64,000 bases of DNA. Origin: Lachnospiraceae bacterium P6A3 (GTDB taxonomy: Bacteria > Bacillota > Clostridia > Lachnospirales > Lachnospiraceae). Below are positions 51,722 to 60,920 of the stretch, one piece after another. Both the position numbers and the translations under genes were made by a program. Numbering within the stretch: the first letter of the stretch is position 1; each line of letters begins with the position of its first letter. Location: contig JNKP01000001.1 in the NCBI GenBank assembly GCA_000702085.1, positions 62,001 to 126,000 of the forward strand, written 5' to 3'. Under the pieces are notes generated by a model. The model did not search any database, was not told the DNA's origin, and saw nothing but the letters and a program-made list of their open reading frames with translations.

Positions 51722-52698
51722 TAACCTCTGACGTGGGAATGTTTAAACAGGTGAACGGAACAGTATTCATAGCTGCCCGCACATTTGGAACAATATCTGA
51801 ACTCCATATCCGGATCCGATACATCTGTCTTGCCGCAGATACAGCATTTATGTCTGTAGGCCGCGTGCATCTTGGGTGCCTTCTCGGAACCGGATGATGA
51901 ATCCGTACTCTTTTTACTGTTGTATTTCCTCTTAAAACTGTTTTGCCTGTGGATCTGATAGGGATTAAGGACTTTACCCTTTACATTGGACAGATAGAAT
52001 ACCAAAACATTCAAAACGGTAGCCAAAACCGCACATCTTGTTATTGCTCCTCCGAACACCAGAAGGAAAAGCAAATATACGCTGTCTATAACCCCGAGCC
52101 ATTTCATCTTGAAAGGGATCACGAAATAGATGTAAACAAACCTTTCGGGGAAGGTAAGGGCATATACCAGATATAAGGAAATATTGATGTAATAGGTGCT
52201 GAAATAGTACCAGAAATAGTCGTTGCCGGGCACATACATGACAGCGCCGTCCGCAGCAGAATACTGGAGGGCCTTCATGCTCTCAAAGGTATTAAGTACC
52301 TCACTGCCGTATGAAAGATACAGGTATGCCAGACAGATAAACGAAAAGACTATGGTCAGCAAAATACCCGAGAATATGAATATATTGTATTTTACGGTTC
52401 CCCAGACTCTCTCAAGAATACTGCCGATCCAGTAACAGCAATACATCATGAGTATGATGAACAGAAACGATAAAAAGTTTGGCATTCCGGCGCCTTCCGT
52501 ATAATTAGGCGGAACCAGAACCCAGGTAAAGAGTCTCCACACCTGTCCGCGAAGGATCAGATAGGGGTCCAGAGCCAGATAATACATAAAATTATCATTG
52601 ACCATCTGGATCACATATCCTATCGCATACCCGATGATCAGCCATAAAGTAAGATTCGGAATGGCAAACTTACGGATTTTTTTCTCAAAATTGCTCAA
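51721..52698 (-). CDS. Rhomboid-like membrane protein with C-terminal zinc ribbon
   Basis: 325 residues starting at a TTG (52696-52698), chosen because AAGGAG lies seven bases upstream and no ATG fits. Six or so helices resemble the rhomboid fold: LILRGQVWRLFTWVLVP, YWIGSILERVWGTVKYN. No GxSG serine motif is seen, so it is probably a non-protease rhomboid relative. After the membrane part a basic linker leads to CCICGKTDVSDPD ... YCSKCAGSYEYCSVH, a zinc-ribbon-like cluster. The gene heads the operon to recO. An ACAAGG/CCTTGT hairpin lies just before its ribosome binding site. Confidence 0.75.
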   Translation of the reverse strand: MSNFEKKIRKFAIPNLTLWLIIGYAIGYVIQMVNDNFMYYLALDPYLILRGQVWRLFTWVLVPPNYTEGAGMPNFLSFLFIILMMYCCYWIGSILERVWGTVKYNIFIFSGILLTIVFSFICLAYLYLSYGSEVLNTFESMKALQYSAADGAVMYVPGNDYFWYYFSTYYINISLYLVYALTFPERFVYIYFVIPFKMKWLGVIDSVYLLFLLVFGGAITRCAVLATVLNVLVFYLSNVKGKVLNPYQIHRQNSFKRKYNSKKSTDSSSGSEKAPKMHAAYRHKCCICGKTDVSDPDMEFRYCSKCAGSYEYCSVHLFKHSHVRG

Positions 52699-52734
52699 AA
52701 TATCTCTCCTTAACAAGGAATTAAAACCTTGTAA

Positions 52735-52763
52735 AGTTTACCATTTTCGAGCGTTTATAACAA
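52735..52763 (-). promoter_or_regulatory. Candidate promoter of the rhomboid-like operon
   Basis: On the minus strand TTGTTA (52758-52763) and TAAACT (52735-52740) are separated by 17 bases; each hexamer matches consensus at four positions. Confidence 0.42.
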
Positions 52764-52809
52764 GGACGGGGTACCCACTTAATAAAACCTTAATACGGAG
52801 TTTATAATG

Positions 52810-52838
52810 TTGCTTTTGACCCCTTTTCCCCCTATAAT
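52810..52838 (+). promoter_or_regulatory. Promoter of the activase gene
   Basis: TTGCTT (52810-52815) and a perfect TATAAT (52833-52838) have 17 bases between them, about 60 bases before the ATG at 52899. Confidence 0.72.
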
Positions 52839-52898
52839 GGTTTGATGTGGTTTTAAAAACCATGTAATAGGTAAGAATTCATACACTTGAGGTTTGAA

Positions 52899-55800
52899 AT
52901 GACAGGTAATGTTGTAAGGCTCGGAATCGATATCGGTTCCACAACAGTTAAAGTTGCATTCATAGATGAAGACGGAAATATTCTTTTTTCCGATTATAAA
53001 AGACACTTTGCCAAGATCAGGGAGACTCTCTCGGATCTGCTTTCCGATGCTTACAAGAAGCTGGGTAACAAAGAAATCCATCCAATGATCACAGGATCAG
53101 GCGGTCTTACCCTGGCAAAGCATCTCGGTATTCCTTTTACCCAGGAGGTTATTGCGGTATCCACTTCGCTCAGGACTCTTTGTCCCGGAACGGATGTTGC
53201 GATAGAGCTTGGCGGCGAAGATGCCAAGATCATTTATTTCGAAAACGGTAATGCGGAGCAACGTATGAACGGTATCTGTGCGGGAGGCACCGGTTCCTTC
53301 ATAGACCAGATGGCTTCGCTTCTTCAGACGGATGCTTCCGGACTAAATAAATATGCGGAAAGCTATCAGTCTCTTTATACCATCGCAGCCCGTTGCGGAG
53401 TATTCGCAAAGACCGACATCCAGCCCCTTATCAACGAAGGTGCCACCAAAGAAGATCTGGCAGCTTCCATCTTCCAGGCGGTTGTAAACCAGACTATTTC
53501 CGGTCTTGCATGCGGCAAACCTATCCGCGGTCATGTTGCATTCCTGGGCGGTCCTCTTCACTTCCTTCCCGAACTGAAGAAAGCATTTATCAGAACACTT
53601 AAGCTCGATGACGAGCATATCATGAAGACCGACAATTCTCACCTTTTTGCAGCAATCGGTTCAGCCCTTTGCACCGAAGGTGATGTTTCGTATTCTCTTG
53701 AAGAGATGGTCGGTAAACTCGCATCTCCCATCAAGATGGAATTCGAAGTAGCAAGAATGGATCCTCTTTTTGCTACCGAAGCTGATTACGATGAATTCAG
53801 GGCCCGTCACGACAAGACCTGCGTCGGAAAGGGTGATCTTAAGGATGCCAAGGGCGATCTTTTCATGGGAATCGATGCCGGCTCCACCACCACCAAGATT
53901 GCACTTGTAGACTCCGAAGGAAAGCTTGTTTACTCCTTCTATTCGGGTAACGACGGAAGTCCTCTTAAGACCGCCATCAGATCCGTAACCGAGATAAAAG
54001 AAAACCTTCCCGAAGGCGCACGAATCGCAAGAGCATGTTCCACCGGATACGGAGAGGCTCTTCTTAAATCAGCATTCCTGCTTGATGACGGCGAAGTAGA
54101 AACCGTCGCTCACTATACCGCTGCGGCATTCTTCGATCCCAGCGTCGATTGTATCCTCGATATCGGCGGCCAGGATATGAAGTGTATCAAGATAAAAAAC
54201 AATACCGTAGATTCCGTGCTTCTTAATGAAGCTTGTTCATCGGGCTGCGGATCTTTCATCGAAACCTTCGCAAAATCCCTGGATTATTCGGTAGTTGATT
54301 TTGCAAAGGAAGCACTCTTTGCACCCCACCCCATCGACCTGGGAACCAGATGTACCGTATTCATGAATTCCAAGGTTAAGCAGGCACAGAAGGAAGGCGC
54401 AACCGTTGCTGACATCTCCGCAGGTCTTGCATATTCCGTAATAAAGAATGCTCTCTTTAAGGTTATCAAGGTATCCGATGCAACCGAACTCGGAAGAAAT
54501 ATCGTTGTACAGGGCGGAACCTTCTATAACGATGCGGTCCTTAGAGCATTTGAAAATATCGCAAACTGCAAAGCTGTCCGTCCCGACATCGCAGGTATCA
54601 TGGGTGCCTTCGGTGCTGCTCTTATCGCAAGGGAGCGTTACGAGGATGGTTATAAGTCCACAATGCTCAGCCTCGATGAGATCATAAATCTGGAGTTTAC
54701 TACCTCCATGACCAAGTGTAAGGGATGTACCAATGCCTGCCGCCTTACCATCAACCGTTTCACCGGTGGCAGACAGTTCATCTCCGGAAACAGATGTGAG
54801 CGCGGTATCGGCGGTGTTAAGAATAAGACCGGCGTTCCCAATCTCTTTGATTACAAAATAAAGAGACTCTTCTCTTACGAGCCTCTCGAGCTTAATAATG
54901 CACCCAGAGGAACCGTGGGTATTCCCAGAGTTCTCAACATGTATGAGGATTATCCTTTCTGGTTCACCTTCTTTACAAAGCTGGGATTCAGGGTTGTACT
55001 ATCACCTGCATCAACCAGAGCCATATACGAGCTCGGTATCGAATCGATCCCTTCCGAGTCCGAGTGTTATCCCGCCAAGATTTCTCACGGACATATCGAG
55101 TGGCTTATCAAGCAGAATGTAGACTTTATCTTCTACCCCGCACTCTTTTACGAAAGAAACGAATTCAAGGAAGCAGGAAACCACTACAATTGCCCCATCG
55201 TCACTTCCTACTCCGAGAATATTAAAAATAATGTAGAGTCCATCACTAACGGTCAGGTCGTATTCAAGAATCCTTTCATGAACTTCTCATCCAAGGAGAC
55301 TATTAACTACGCTCTGAAAAAAGAATTCGATGCGATTCCTCCTTCGGAGATCGAAGCAGCCGTATCTGATGCATGGGATGAACTTGCAAAGGCACGTAAG
55401 GATGTTTCGAACGAAGGAGATAAAGCACTTCAGTATCTGAAGGAAACAGGCAAGCACGGTATCGTTCTTGCGGGCCGTCCTTATCACTGTGATCCCGAGA
55501 TCAACCACGGTATACCCGATCTTATTACTTCATATGACATTGCGGTTCTTACCGAGGATTCCATCTCACACTTAGGATGCGTGGACAGACCTCTTATCGT
55601 AATGGATCAATGGATGTACCACTCAAGACTGTATGCTGCGGCTTCTTATGTAAGAACCGTGGATAATCTTGATCTCGTACAGCTCTTCTCTTTCGGATGC
55701 GGACTTGATGCCGTTACAACGGATCAGGTCAACGATATACTGTCGGGTTCGGACAAGATTTACACATGTCTTAAGATCGATGAAGTAAATAACCTGGGCG

Positions 55801-57140
55801 CGGCAAGGATCCGTATCAGATCTCTTCTTTCCGCAATCAAAGTCAGGGAAAAACAGGGAAAGACCCACGTTACAAGACCCACCAACATCGAGAAGGTGAT
55901 CTTCACCGAAGAGATGAGACAGAATTACACCATCATCTGTCCTCAGATGTCTCCCATTCATTTCGATGTGCTGGAGCCCGCCTTCAGATCCGCAGGCTAT
56001 AACCTCGTGGTACTTGAAGACAGCGACAAGAATGCAATAGATACCGGACTTAAGTATGTTAACAACGATGCATGCTATCCTTCCCTTCTCGTTGTGGGAC
56101 AGCTTATGCAGGCCATCGAATCCGGCAAATATGATGTGAATAAAACAGCTCTTATCATCACCCAGACAGGCGGCGGATGCAGAGCTACCAATTATATCGG
56201 ATTTATCAGAAGAGCCCTTAAGAAAGCAGGACTGGAGCAGATTCCCGTCATCTCACTTAACCTTGGCGGAATCGAAGTAAATCCCGGATTTAAGATCAAT
56301 CTTGATATGATCTACAGACTGGCTCTCGGCGCCACATTCGGCGACATCTTCATGAGATGCGTATACCGCATGCGTCCTTACGAGCTTGAGAAGGGTTCCG
56401 TAAATACGGTTCATGAAAAGTGGGTCAAGAAATGTCAGGATTTTCTTTCCACAAAAAAGAAACCGAACTTCATAAAGTTCCGTTCCATGTGTAAGGAAAT
56501 GATCGAAGAATTTGATGCGATTCCCGTTAATGAGGAAATGGTCAAGCCCAAGGTAGGTATCGTAGGTGAGATCCTTGTTAAGTATTCACCTTCCGGAAAC
56601 AACCACCTGGTAGAGCTTCTTGAAAATGAAGGCGCGGAGGCTGTATCTCCCGATCTTATGGACTTCATGCTCTACTGCTTCTACAACCAGGTTTACAAGG
56701 CTGACGAGCTGGGAATGAGCAAGAAAGCAAAGAGATATTGTAATCTCGGTATCTGGGCTATTGAACATCCTTTACGCGGTGTATGCACGAAGGCATTTAA
56801 GAAGAGCAAGCACTTCACTCCTCACACACCTATCAAGGAAATTGCTGAGTTTGCAAAGCCCATTGTTTCCATCGGAAATCAGACAGGTGAAGGATGGTTC
56901 CTTACAGGCGAGATGATCGAGCTGATTCATGACGGTGTTCCAAACATCGTATGCTGCCAGCCCTTCGCATGTCTCCCCAACCACGTTGTAGGCAAGGGAG
57001 TTATCAAAGCCATCAGACATGCGCATCCCGGATCAAACATCGTTGCCATCGACTACGATCCCGGTGCTTCCGAGGTTAACCAGCTGAACCGTATCAAGCT
57101 CATGCTGGAAGCTGCAAAGCGTAAGATAAAAGAAGGATAA
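52899..57140 (+). CDS. Giant 2-hydroxyacyl-CoA dehydratase activase-like protein
   Basis: 1413 residues from the ATG at 52899 (GAGG six bases upstream). Two activase (BadF/HgdC, ASKHA-fold) ATPase domains lie in series: residues about 5-260 (LGIDIGSTTVKVAF, GICAGGTGSFIDQMA, AARCGVFAKTD) and about 323-590 (GIDAGSTTTKIAL, ACSSGCGSFIETFA, GTRCTVFMNSK). Each carries the two Cys that hold the bridging 4Fe-4S cluster in HgdC dimers. A CKGCTNAC motif near 607 precedes a DUF2229/HgdB-like region (about 660-1400). Canonical activators are about 260 residues and work on a separate dehydratase. The gene stands alone, so the electron acceptor and reaction are unknown. Confidence 0.88.
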   Translation: MTGNVVRLGIDIGSTTVKVAFIDEDGNILFSDYKRHFAKIRETLSDLLSDAYKKLGNKEIHPMITGSGGLTLAKHLGIPFTQEVIAVSTSLRTLCPGTDVAIELGGEDAKIIYFENGNAEQRMNGICAGGTGSFIDQMASLLQTDASGLNKYAESYQSLYTIAARCGVFAKTDIQPLINEGATKEDLAASIFQAVVNQTISGLACGKPIRGHVAFLGGPLHFLPELKKAFIRTLKLDDEHIMKTDNSHLFAAIGSALCTEGDVSYSLEEMVGKLASPIKMEFEVARMDPLFATEADYDEFRARHDKTCVGKGDLKDAKGDLFMGIDAGSTTTKIALVDSEGKLVYSFYSGNDGSPLKTAIRSVTEIKENLPEGARIARACSTGYGEALLKSAFLLDDGEVETVAHYTAAAFFDPSVDCILDIGGQDMKCIKIKNNTVDSVLLNEACSSGCGSFIETFAKSLDYSVVDFAKEALFAPHPIDLGTRCTVFMNSKVKQAQKEGATVADISAGLAYSVIKNALFKVIKVSDATELGRNIVVQGGTFYNDAVLRAFENIANCKAVRPDIAGIMGAFGAALIARERYEDGYKSTMLSLDEIINLEFTTSMTKCKGCTNACRLTINRFTGGRQFISGNRCERGIGGVKNKTGVPNLFDYKIKRLFSYEPLELNNAPRGTVGIPRVLNMYEDYPFWFTFFTKLGFRVVLSPASTRAIYELGIESIPSESECYPAKISHGHIEWLIKQNVDFIFYPALFYERNEFKEAGNHYNCPIVTSYSENIKNNVESITNGQVVFKNPFMNFSSKETINYALKKEFDAIPPSEIEAAVSDAWDELAKARKDVSNEGDKALQYLKETGKHGIVLAGRPYHCDPEINHGIPDLITSYDIAVLTEDSISHLGCVDRPLIVMDQWMYHSRLYAAASYVRTVDNLDLVQLFSFGCGLDAVTTDQVNDILSGSDKIYTCLKIDEVNNLGAARIRIRSLLSAIKVREKQGKTHVTRPTNIEKVIFTEEMRQNYTIICPQMSPIHFDVLEPAFRSAGYNLVVLEDSDKNAIDTGLKYVNNDACYPSLLVVGQLMQAIESGKYDVNKTALIITQTGGGCRATNYIGFIRRALKKAGLEQIPVISLNLGGIEVNPGFKINLDMIYRLALGATFGDIFMRCVYRMRPYELEKGSVNTVHEKWVKKCQDFLSTKKKPNFIKFRSMCKEMIEEFDAIPVNEEMVKPKVGIVGEILVKYSPSGNNHLVELLENEGAEAVSPDLMDFMLYCFYNQVYKADELGMSKKAKRYCNLGIWAIEHPLRGVCTKAFKKSKHFTPHTPIKEIAEFAKPIVSIGNQTGEGWFLTGEMIELIHDGVPNIVCCQPFACLPNHVVGKGVIKAIRHAHPGSNIVAIDYDPGASEVNQLNRIKLMLEAAKRKIKEG

Positions 57141-57210
57141 GAAAAGCGGCGGGAGCTTCCTGCCGGAACAATAGATGCGGAGGCCGGACTTAATCCGCCG
57201 GATTAAATGT

Positions 57211-57253
57211 AAAAAAATGGACGACTGAGATTTCAGTCGTCCATTTAATTTTG
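57211..57253. terminator. Bidirectional terminator
   Basis: A 14-bp stem AAATGGACGACTGA/TCAGTCGTCCATTT (57215-57228 with 57233-57246) with a 4-base loop is flanked by an A-run on the left and a T-rich right side. It ends the activase gene (+) and the secreted WYGP gene (-). Confidence 0.92.
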
Positions 57254-57258
57254 TCTGT

Positions 57259-57969
57259 TTACTTAGTAGGATCAATTACGGTTGTCTGCCAGAAAGTACC
57301 TGCAAGCCACAAAGGTCCGTACCAGGGAATTTCGGGTGTGATCAAATCGTTGATATAAGCTCCGCCCTGAATTGTAATGGTGTATGACATATCATTGTAA
57401 CGGGTGGTGAATACCAAGACATCATCGGGATTCTCTGCAAGAGTCTTAAGAACCGCATAGGTAAGTGAGGTTCCTGCACCGAAATTGTGAATCTCTCCGC
57501 CGGGACGCTTTATAGCTCTGATAAGCTTTGCAAGCTCCTCAAGATAATTGCCGTAGAAATCGGTTACCTGAGGCTGAGGGTTTACTACTACAACAGGTGT
57601 GGTGGGAGTTGTAGGAGTGGTGGGGGTGGTAGGGGTGGTAGGGGTTGTAGCAGGATTTGTAAGAGTTACGATAGTTCCCTGAACAGATGCAACAACATAA
57701 GGTCCACCAACTATAGTTGTAGAACCGTTATTGTTATCATCAACATTACCACCGGGATAATTGATAATCATATTACCTGACCCACGATAGAGCATATCTC
57801 CATTATTAACCGTGGTTCCGGGTGTCAATTCAGGTATACCTGCAGGACCACACTGATTGCAAAACCAATACTCAGCTGCAAGCAGATTTCCTCCCGGTAT
57901 TCCGAGAATCATAACTGCTGCGAGTACAAGTCCCAGGAATCCTTTCTTTCTTCTTTTAATTTCGTTCAT
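57259..57969 (-). CDS. Secreted protein with TTP repeat and C-terminal WYGP domain (paralogue 3)
   Basis: 236 residues. A signal peptide (about 1-32, after a basic MNEIKRRKK start) is followed by a WFCNQC element, a Gly/Asn-rich stretch, six Thr-Thr-Pro units (a stiff linker) and a C-terminal domain. That domain (about 140-236) has SLTYAVLKTLAENPDDVLVF, TRYNDMSYTITIQGG and IPWYGPLWLAG, aligning in layout with the two paralogues at 21.3-24.2 kb but more distant. The linker suggests that the C-terminal domain is held away from another part at the surface. The ribosome binding site lies in the end of the GT2 gene, so the gene is coupled to it. Function unknown. Confidence 0.78.
   Translation of the reverse strand: MNEIKRRKKGFLGLVLAAVMILGIPGGNLLAAEYWFCNQCGPAGIPELTPGTTVNNGDMLYRGSGNMIINYPGGNVDDNNNGSTTIVGGPYVVASVQGTIVTLTNPATTPTTPTTPTTPTTPTTPVVVVNPQPQVTDFYGNYLEELAKLIRAIKRPGGEIHNFGAGTSLTYAVLKTLAENPDDVLVFTTRYNDMSYTITIQGGAYINDLITPEIPWYGPLWLAGTFWQTTVIDPTK
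57595..57648 (-). repeat. 9-bp tandem repeat encoding (Thr-Thr-Pro)6
   Basis: Six 9-base units code for TTP within the secreted protein. Codons vary between units, so it is not a pure slippage tract, but length variation between strains is plausible. Confidence 0.85.
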
Positions 57970-57970
57970 A

Positions 57971-58654
57971 TTAATCTCCCTTCATAAATGAAAATATAAA
58001 AAACAGATGTCTGAATCCGTCTCTTATCGTTCTCAGTTTTGTTTTCCGGTCGTAATCGCATCTTTTAAGCTTAACCGGAACCTCTCCTATCTTAAGTCCT
58101 TTGACGCAGGCCTCCCCGATCATCTCGGTGGCAAATTCCATACCGCAGGTTTTAAGATTAAGCTCCGTAAGTGCCTTTCCGGAAACGGCTCTTATGCCGC
58201 AATGGAAATCCCTTACCCTGCATCCGAACCGCAACCTGGCCGCGGCCGAAAGAAACCTTACACCGATCCTGTGGGAAAGACTCATGGCGCCCTTTTCCAT
58301 ACCGCCGAAGCGGTTTCCGATGACCATATCGAATTCACCCTTTATTATGGGTGATATCACGGCGGGTATGTCATCAAAAGAATAGGTGGTATCCGCATCC
58401 ATCAGTACGATCACATCACCCGAAGCTTCCTTAAGGCCTCTTCTGAGTGCGTTTCCGTAACCGCGGTTTTCTTCACGGATAACCTTTGCCCCTGCCTTTT
58501 CGGCGACTGCGGCACTGTCATCATCCGATGCATTATCAACTACGATAACTTCGCCTTCGTACTCTTTTTCCCGAAGGATACGAAGTGCTTCCGTCACGCA
58601 GATGCCTACGGTTTCTTCTTCATTTAAACAAGGTAAAACGATGCTTAAATACAT
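57971..58654 (-). CDS. Family 2 glycosyltransferase (polyprenyl-phosphate sugar synthase type)
   Basis: 227 residues. The GT-A fold is clear: LSIVLPCLNEEETVG at the N-terminus, VIVVDNASDDDSA, NRGYGNALRRGL, VLMDADTTYSFDDI (the DxD-like site) and FHCGIRAVSGKAL. It is like the catalytic domain of dolichyl/undecaprenyl-phosphate mannose or glucose synthases, without membrane helices. Such enzymes supply lipid-linked sugars to GT-C transferases, and the preceding gene encodes a polytopic protein that might be the user. Sugar specificity cannot be read. Its last codons carry the ribosome binding site of the downstream secreted protein. Confidence 0.88.
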   Translation of the reverse strand: MYLSIVLPCLNEEETVGICVTEALRILREKEYEGEVIVVDNASDDDSAAVAEKAGAKVIREENRGYGNALRRGLKEASGDVIVLMDADTTYSFDDIPAVISPIIKGEFDMVIGNRFGGMEKGAMSLSHRIGVRFLSAAARLRFGCRVRDFHCGIRAVSGKALTELNLKTCGMEFATEMIGEACVKGLKIGEVPVKLKRCDYDRKTKLRTIRDGFRHLFFIFSFMKGD

Positions 58655-58670
58655 GTCTATCTTACTCTTT

Positions 58671-59960
58671 TCACTTTCTTATTGCAACTTTACGGGCGCC
58701 TTTTTTCGGTAATTCCGCTACGTGGAATGCGGCCATGATAAGTGCCATAAATACGGCGCATTGAGCCCTGCAGGTAAAGAAATGATGTATGTATGAATGG
58801 TTATGTAAAACGATATATCTTACGTAAGGAATAAGGGCTATCAGCATGTATGAACGGGATACAGACTTGTCGTATTCTTTTTTACGATATACATATGCAA
58901 AATAGGCAATTGCAATGAGGATAAGAACTCCTGCAAACACTCCGCCCGTTCCGTATCCTGCGGGGAAAAGAACCGTCAGATTCTGCATAAGTGCGCTGTA
59001 GATAAATGCAAAGAGCGGCATTTGAGGCATGTCTCCGATACTTCCTCCGAGCCTTTCGGCGATATGGTCCGTAATGTAGGGCATCACGTTTTCTCCGAGG
59101 ATTGCCGCTGCGATAATCCATTTACTTACCCAGCACCCCACATAGCCGATTCCCCAGAAAATGGCATTTTTAGCCATGAACTTTATATTGGCATTTTTGA
59201 AATCCAGCCTGATTGCCAGAAGAAGGGGCATGGTAAGTGCAAGGGTTTCCGTGGTAAGGAAATCGAGGAAGCAGGTGATCATTCCCGATGCAAGAAACAG
59301 GTATATGTAAAGGTCTTCTCTTTTCCTGTCATGTAAGGACATGACGATAAGCATGTCAGCCATAAATACGAGATAAACCCAGGTATATTCTAGTGACATG
59401 GGAACAAACCAGGATGATGTAAGGATCAGCCCGAGAAGAAAACCTGCTATGCAGTCATATAATTTCTTCCGGGCAAAACGGATGACGATAAATACTGCCA
59501 TAATAACGAGTAAAACTGCATTAAGAATATAGATGCCCTTAAGGGGCAGTATCAGACTAAGGAACCTGACTACGGATGCGGAACCGTGCCAGTATCTCAT
59601 ATACTGGGTAAGACTTCCGTCCTCAACTTCTTCTCCCATGATTGAAGATCTGAAATTTTTATTTTCGTTTTGTTTGAACGACGTGTAGAACTCATCCAGC
59701 ATAATGCTTCTGAGAGTTTCACCCTCGCCCAGATTCCAGGCGATATTACAGGTGATGGAATCTGCGTATCGGTCGATCATGGTTGCTTTGATGTTTCCGA
59801 TAACCATGGGGAAAACGTCATCTTCGCATAAGAACTCAGCACTTTCAGCCATGTTATCCCTGACTGATGACTGCGGGATCAAAGCTGATGCGTATATAAA
59901 GAAAAAAAAGACCGCAATCGATATTAAAAATATTAGGATTGATTTCAAAAATGTTTTCAT
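58671..59960 (-). CDS. Polytopic membrane protein, DUF6056/GT-C-like
   Basis: 429 residues from the ATG at 59958-59960, which overlaps the stop of the radical SAM gene (ATGA); an in-frame start 15 codons upstream is less likely. An N-terminal helix is followed by an outside loop of about 100 residues with a RYWHGSASVVRFLSLIL segment, then about ten helices and a basic end. The layout (first extracellular loop, many helices, neighbouring polyprenyl-phosphate glycosyltransferase) resembles GT-C-type or DUF6056 membrane proteins. No catalytic DxD or DD motif can be assigned confidently. Function is inferred only from context. Confidence 0.7.
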   Translation of the reverse strand: MKTFLKSILIFLISIAVFFFFIYASALIPQSSVRDNMAESAEFLCEDDVFPMVIGNIKATMIDRYADSITCNIAWNLGEGETLRSIMLDEFYTSFKQNENKNFRSSIMGEEVEDGSLTQYMRYWHGSASVVRFLSLILPLKGIYILNAVLLVIMAVFIVIRFARKKLYDCIAGFLLGLILTSSWFVPMSLEYTWVYLVFMADMLIVMSLHDRKREDLYIYLFLASGMITCFLDFLTTETLALTMPLLLAIRLDFKNANIKFMAKNAIFWGIGYVGCWVSKWIIAAAILGENVMPYITDHIAERLGGSIGDMPQMPLFAFIYSALMQNLTVLFPAGYGTGGVFAGVLILIAIAYFAYVYRKKEYDKSVSRSYMLIALIPYVRYIVLHNHSYIHHFFTCRAQCAVFMALIMAAFHVAELPKKGARKVAIRK

Positions 59961-60820
59961 AACTTCCTGATAGCGTTTAAGACTTTCTTCTTGTCTCCCG
60001 TCCAAAGCGGTGCGACAAGAATCTTTTTGGGCCCGTCACCGGTCAGCCTGTGTACTATTATATCATCCGAAATGAGAGGAATAATCTCTTTTAACAGATT
60101 CATGTACTCTTCCATTGTCATCACCGGAACCTTACCTTCCAGGTAGTCTTTGTACAGGTCGGTTCCTTTTAAGACATGGAGAAGCTGAAGCTTTATGCCC
60201 TGCACTCCGGATGAGCAGACATATCTGACTGTTTCCTTCATATCCTCCGCAGTCTCTCCGGGAAGTCCCAGGATTACATGAACGATCACATCGATATCCA
60301 GACTTCTGAGCCTTTTTACGCACTCGTCATATACAGGAAGATCGTAACCTCTTCTGATGTACTTGGCACTTTCCGGATGAATTGTCTGAAGTCCAAGTTC
60401 AATCCATATAGGCTTTATCTTATTAAGTTCACCCAGAAGCTCATACATCTTCTCAGAGATCGAATCTGGCCTTGTTCCGATTGATACGGCGACTATATCT
60501 TCCGGTTCCATAGCCTGTCTGTAAACCTTCTCAAGATAATCGATATCCCCGTAGGTGTTGGTAAAGCTCTGGAAATATGCGATGAATTTTGCATCCTGTT
60601 TTAATTTGGCGGATACGCGCTCCTTTGCTTCCATGATCTGATCCGGAATTGATTTGGTGCGGCATGCGGCAAAATCCCCGGAACCGCCTTCGGAGCAGAA
60701 AATGCATCCTCTCGTATCAATCGTTCCGTCTCTTACGGGGCAGGTCACATCCGACTGAAGCGAGAGCTTATAAACCTTACATCCGTATTTTGTTTTCAGA
60801 TACTCATTTACTGTATGCAA
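59957..60820 (-). CDS. TIGR01212-type radical SAM protein
   Basis: 287 residues starting at a TTG (60818-60820); no in-frame ATG lies upstream. TVNEYLKTKYGCKVYKLSLQ followed by CPVRDGTIDTRGCIFCSEGG is the hallmark of the YhcC/TIGR01212 radical SAM family, with the three 4Fe-4S cysteines in an atypical spacing (C-x12-C-x2-C). IAYFQSFTNTYGD, SIGTRPDSI, WIELGLQTIHPESA and LPGETAEDM are also characteristic. The reaction is unknown. It is divergent from the alcohol dehydrogenase gene and overlaps the following membrane gene by four bases. Confidence 0.92.
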   Translation of the reverse strand: MHTVNEYLKTKYGCKVYKLSLQSDVTCPVRDGTIDTRGCIFCSEGGSGDFAACRTKSIPDQIMEAKERVSAKLKQDAKFIAYFQSFTNTYGDIDYLEKVYRQAMEPEDIVAVSIGTRPDSISEKMYELLGELNKIKPIWIELGLQTIHPESAKYIRRGYDLPVYDECVKRLRSLDIDVIVHVILGLPGETAEDMKETVRYVCSSGVQGIKLQLLHVLKGTDLYKDYLEGKVPVMTMEEYMNLLKEIIPLISDDIIVHRLTGDGPKKILVAPLWTGDKKKVLNAIRKL

Positions 60821-60920
60821 AACGGTGTCTGTTTCCTATAATGTTATTGATTATTGTTTTCCTGTTTAATAATCTGTAAGTAACTTCATCAATATACCAC
60901 AAACGGATAAGGAGATTCAT

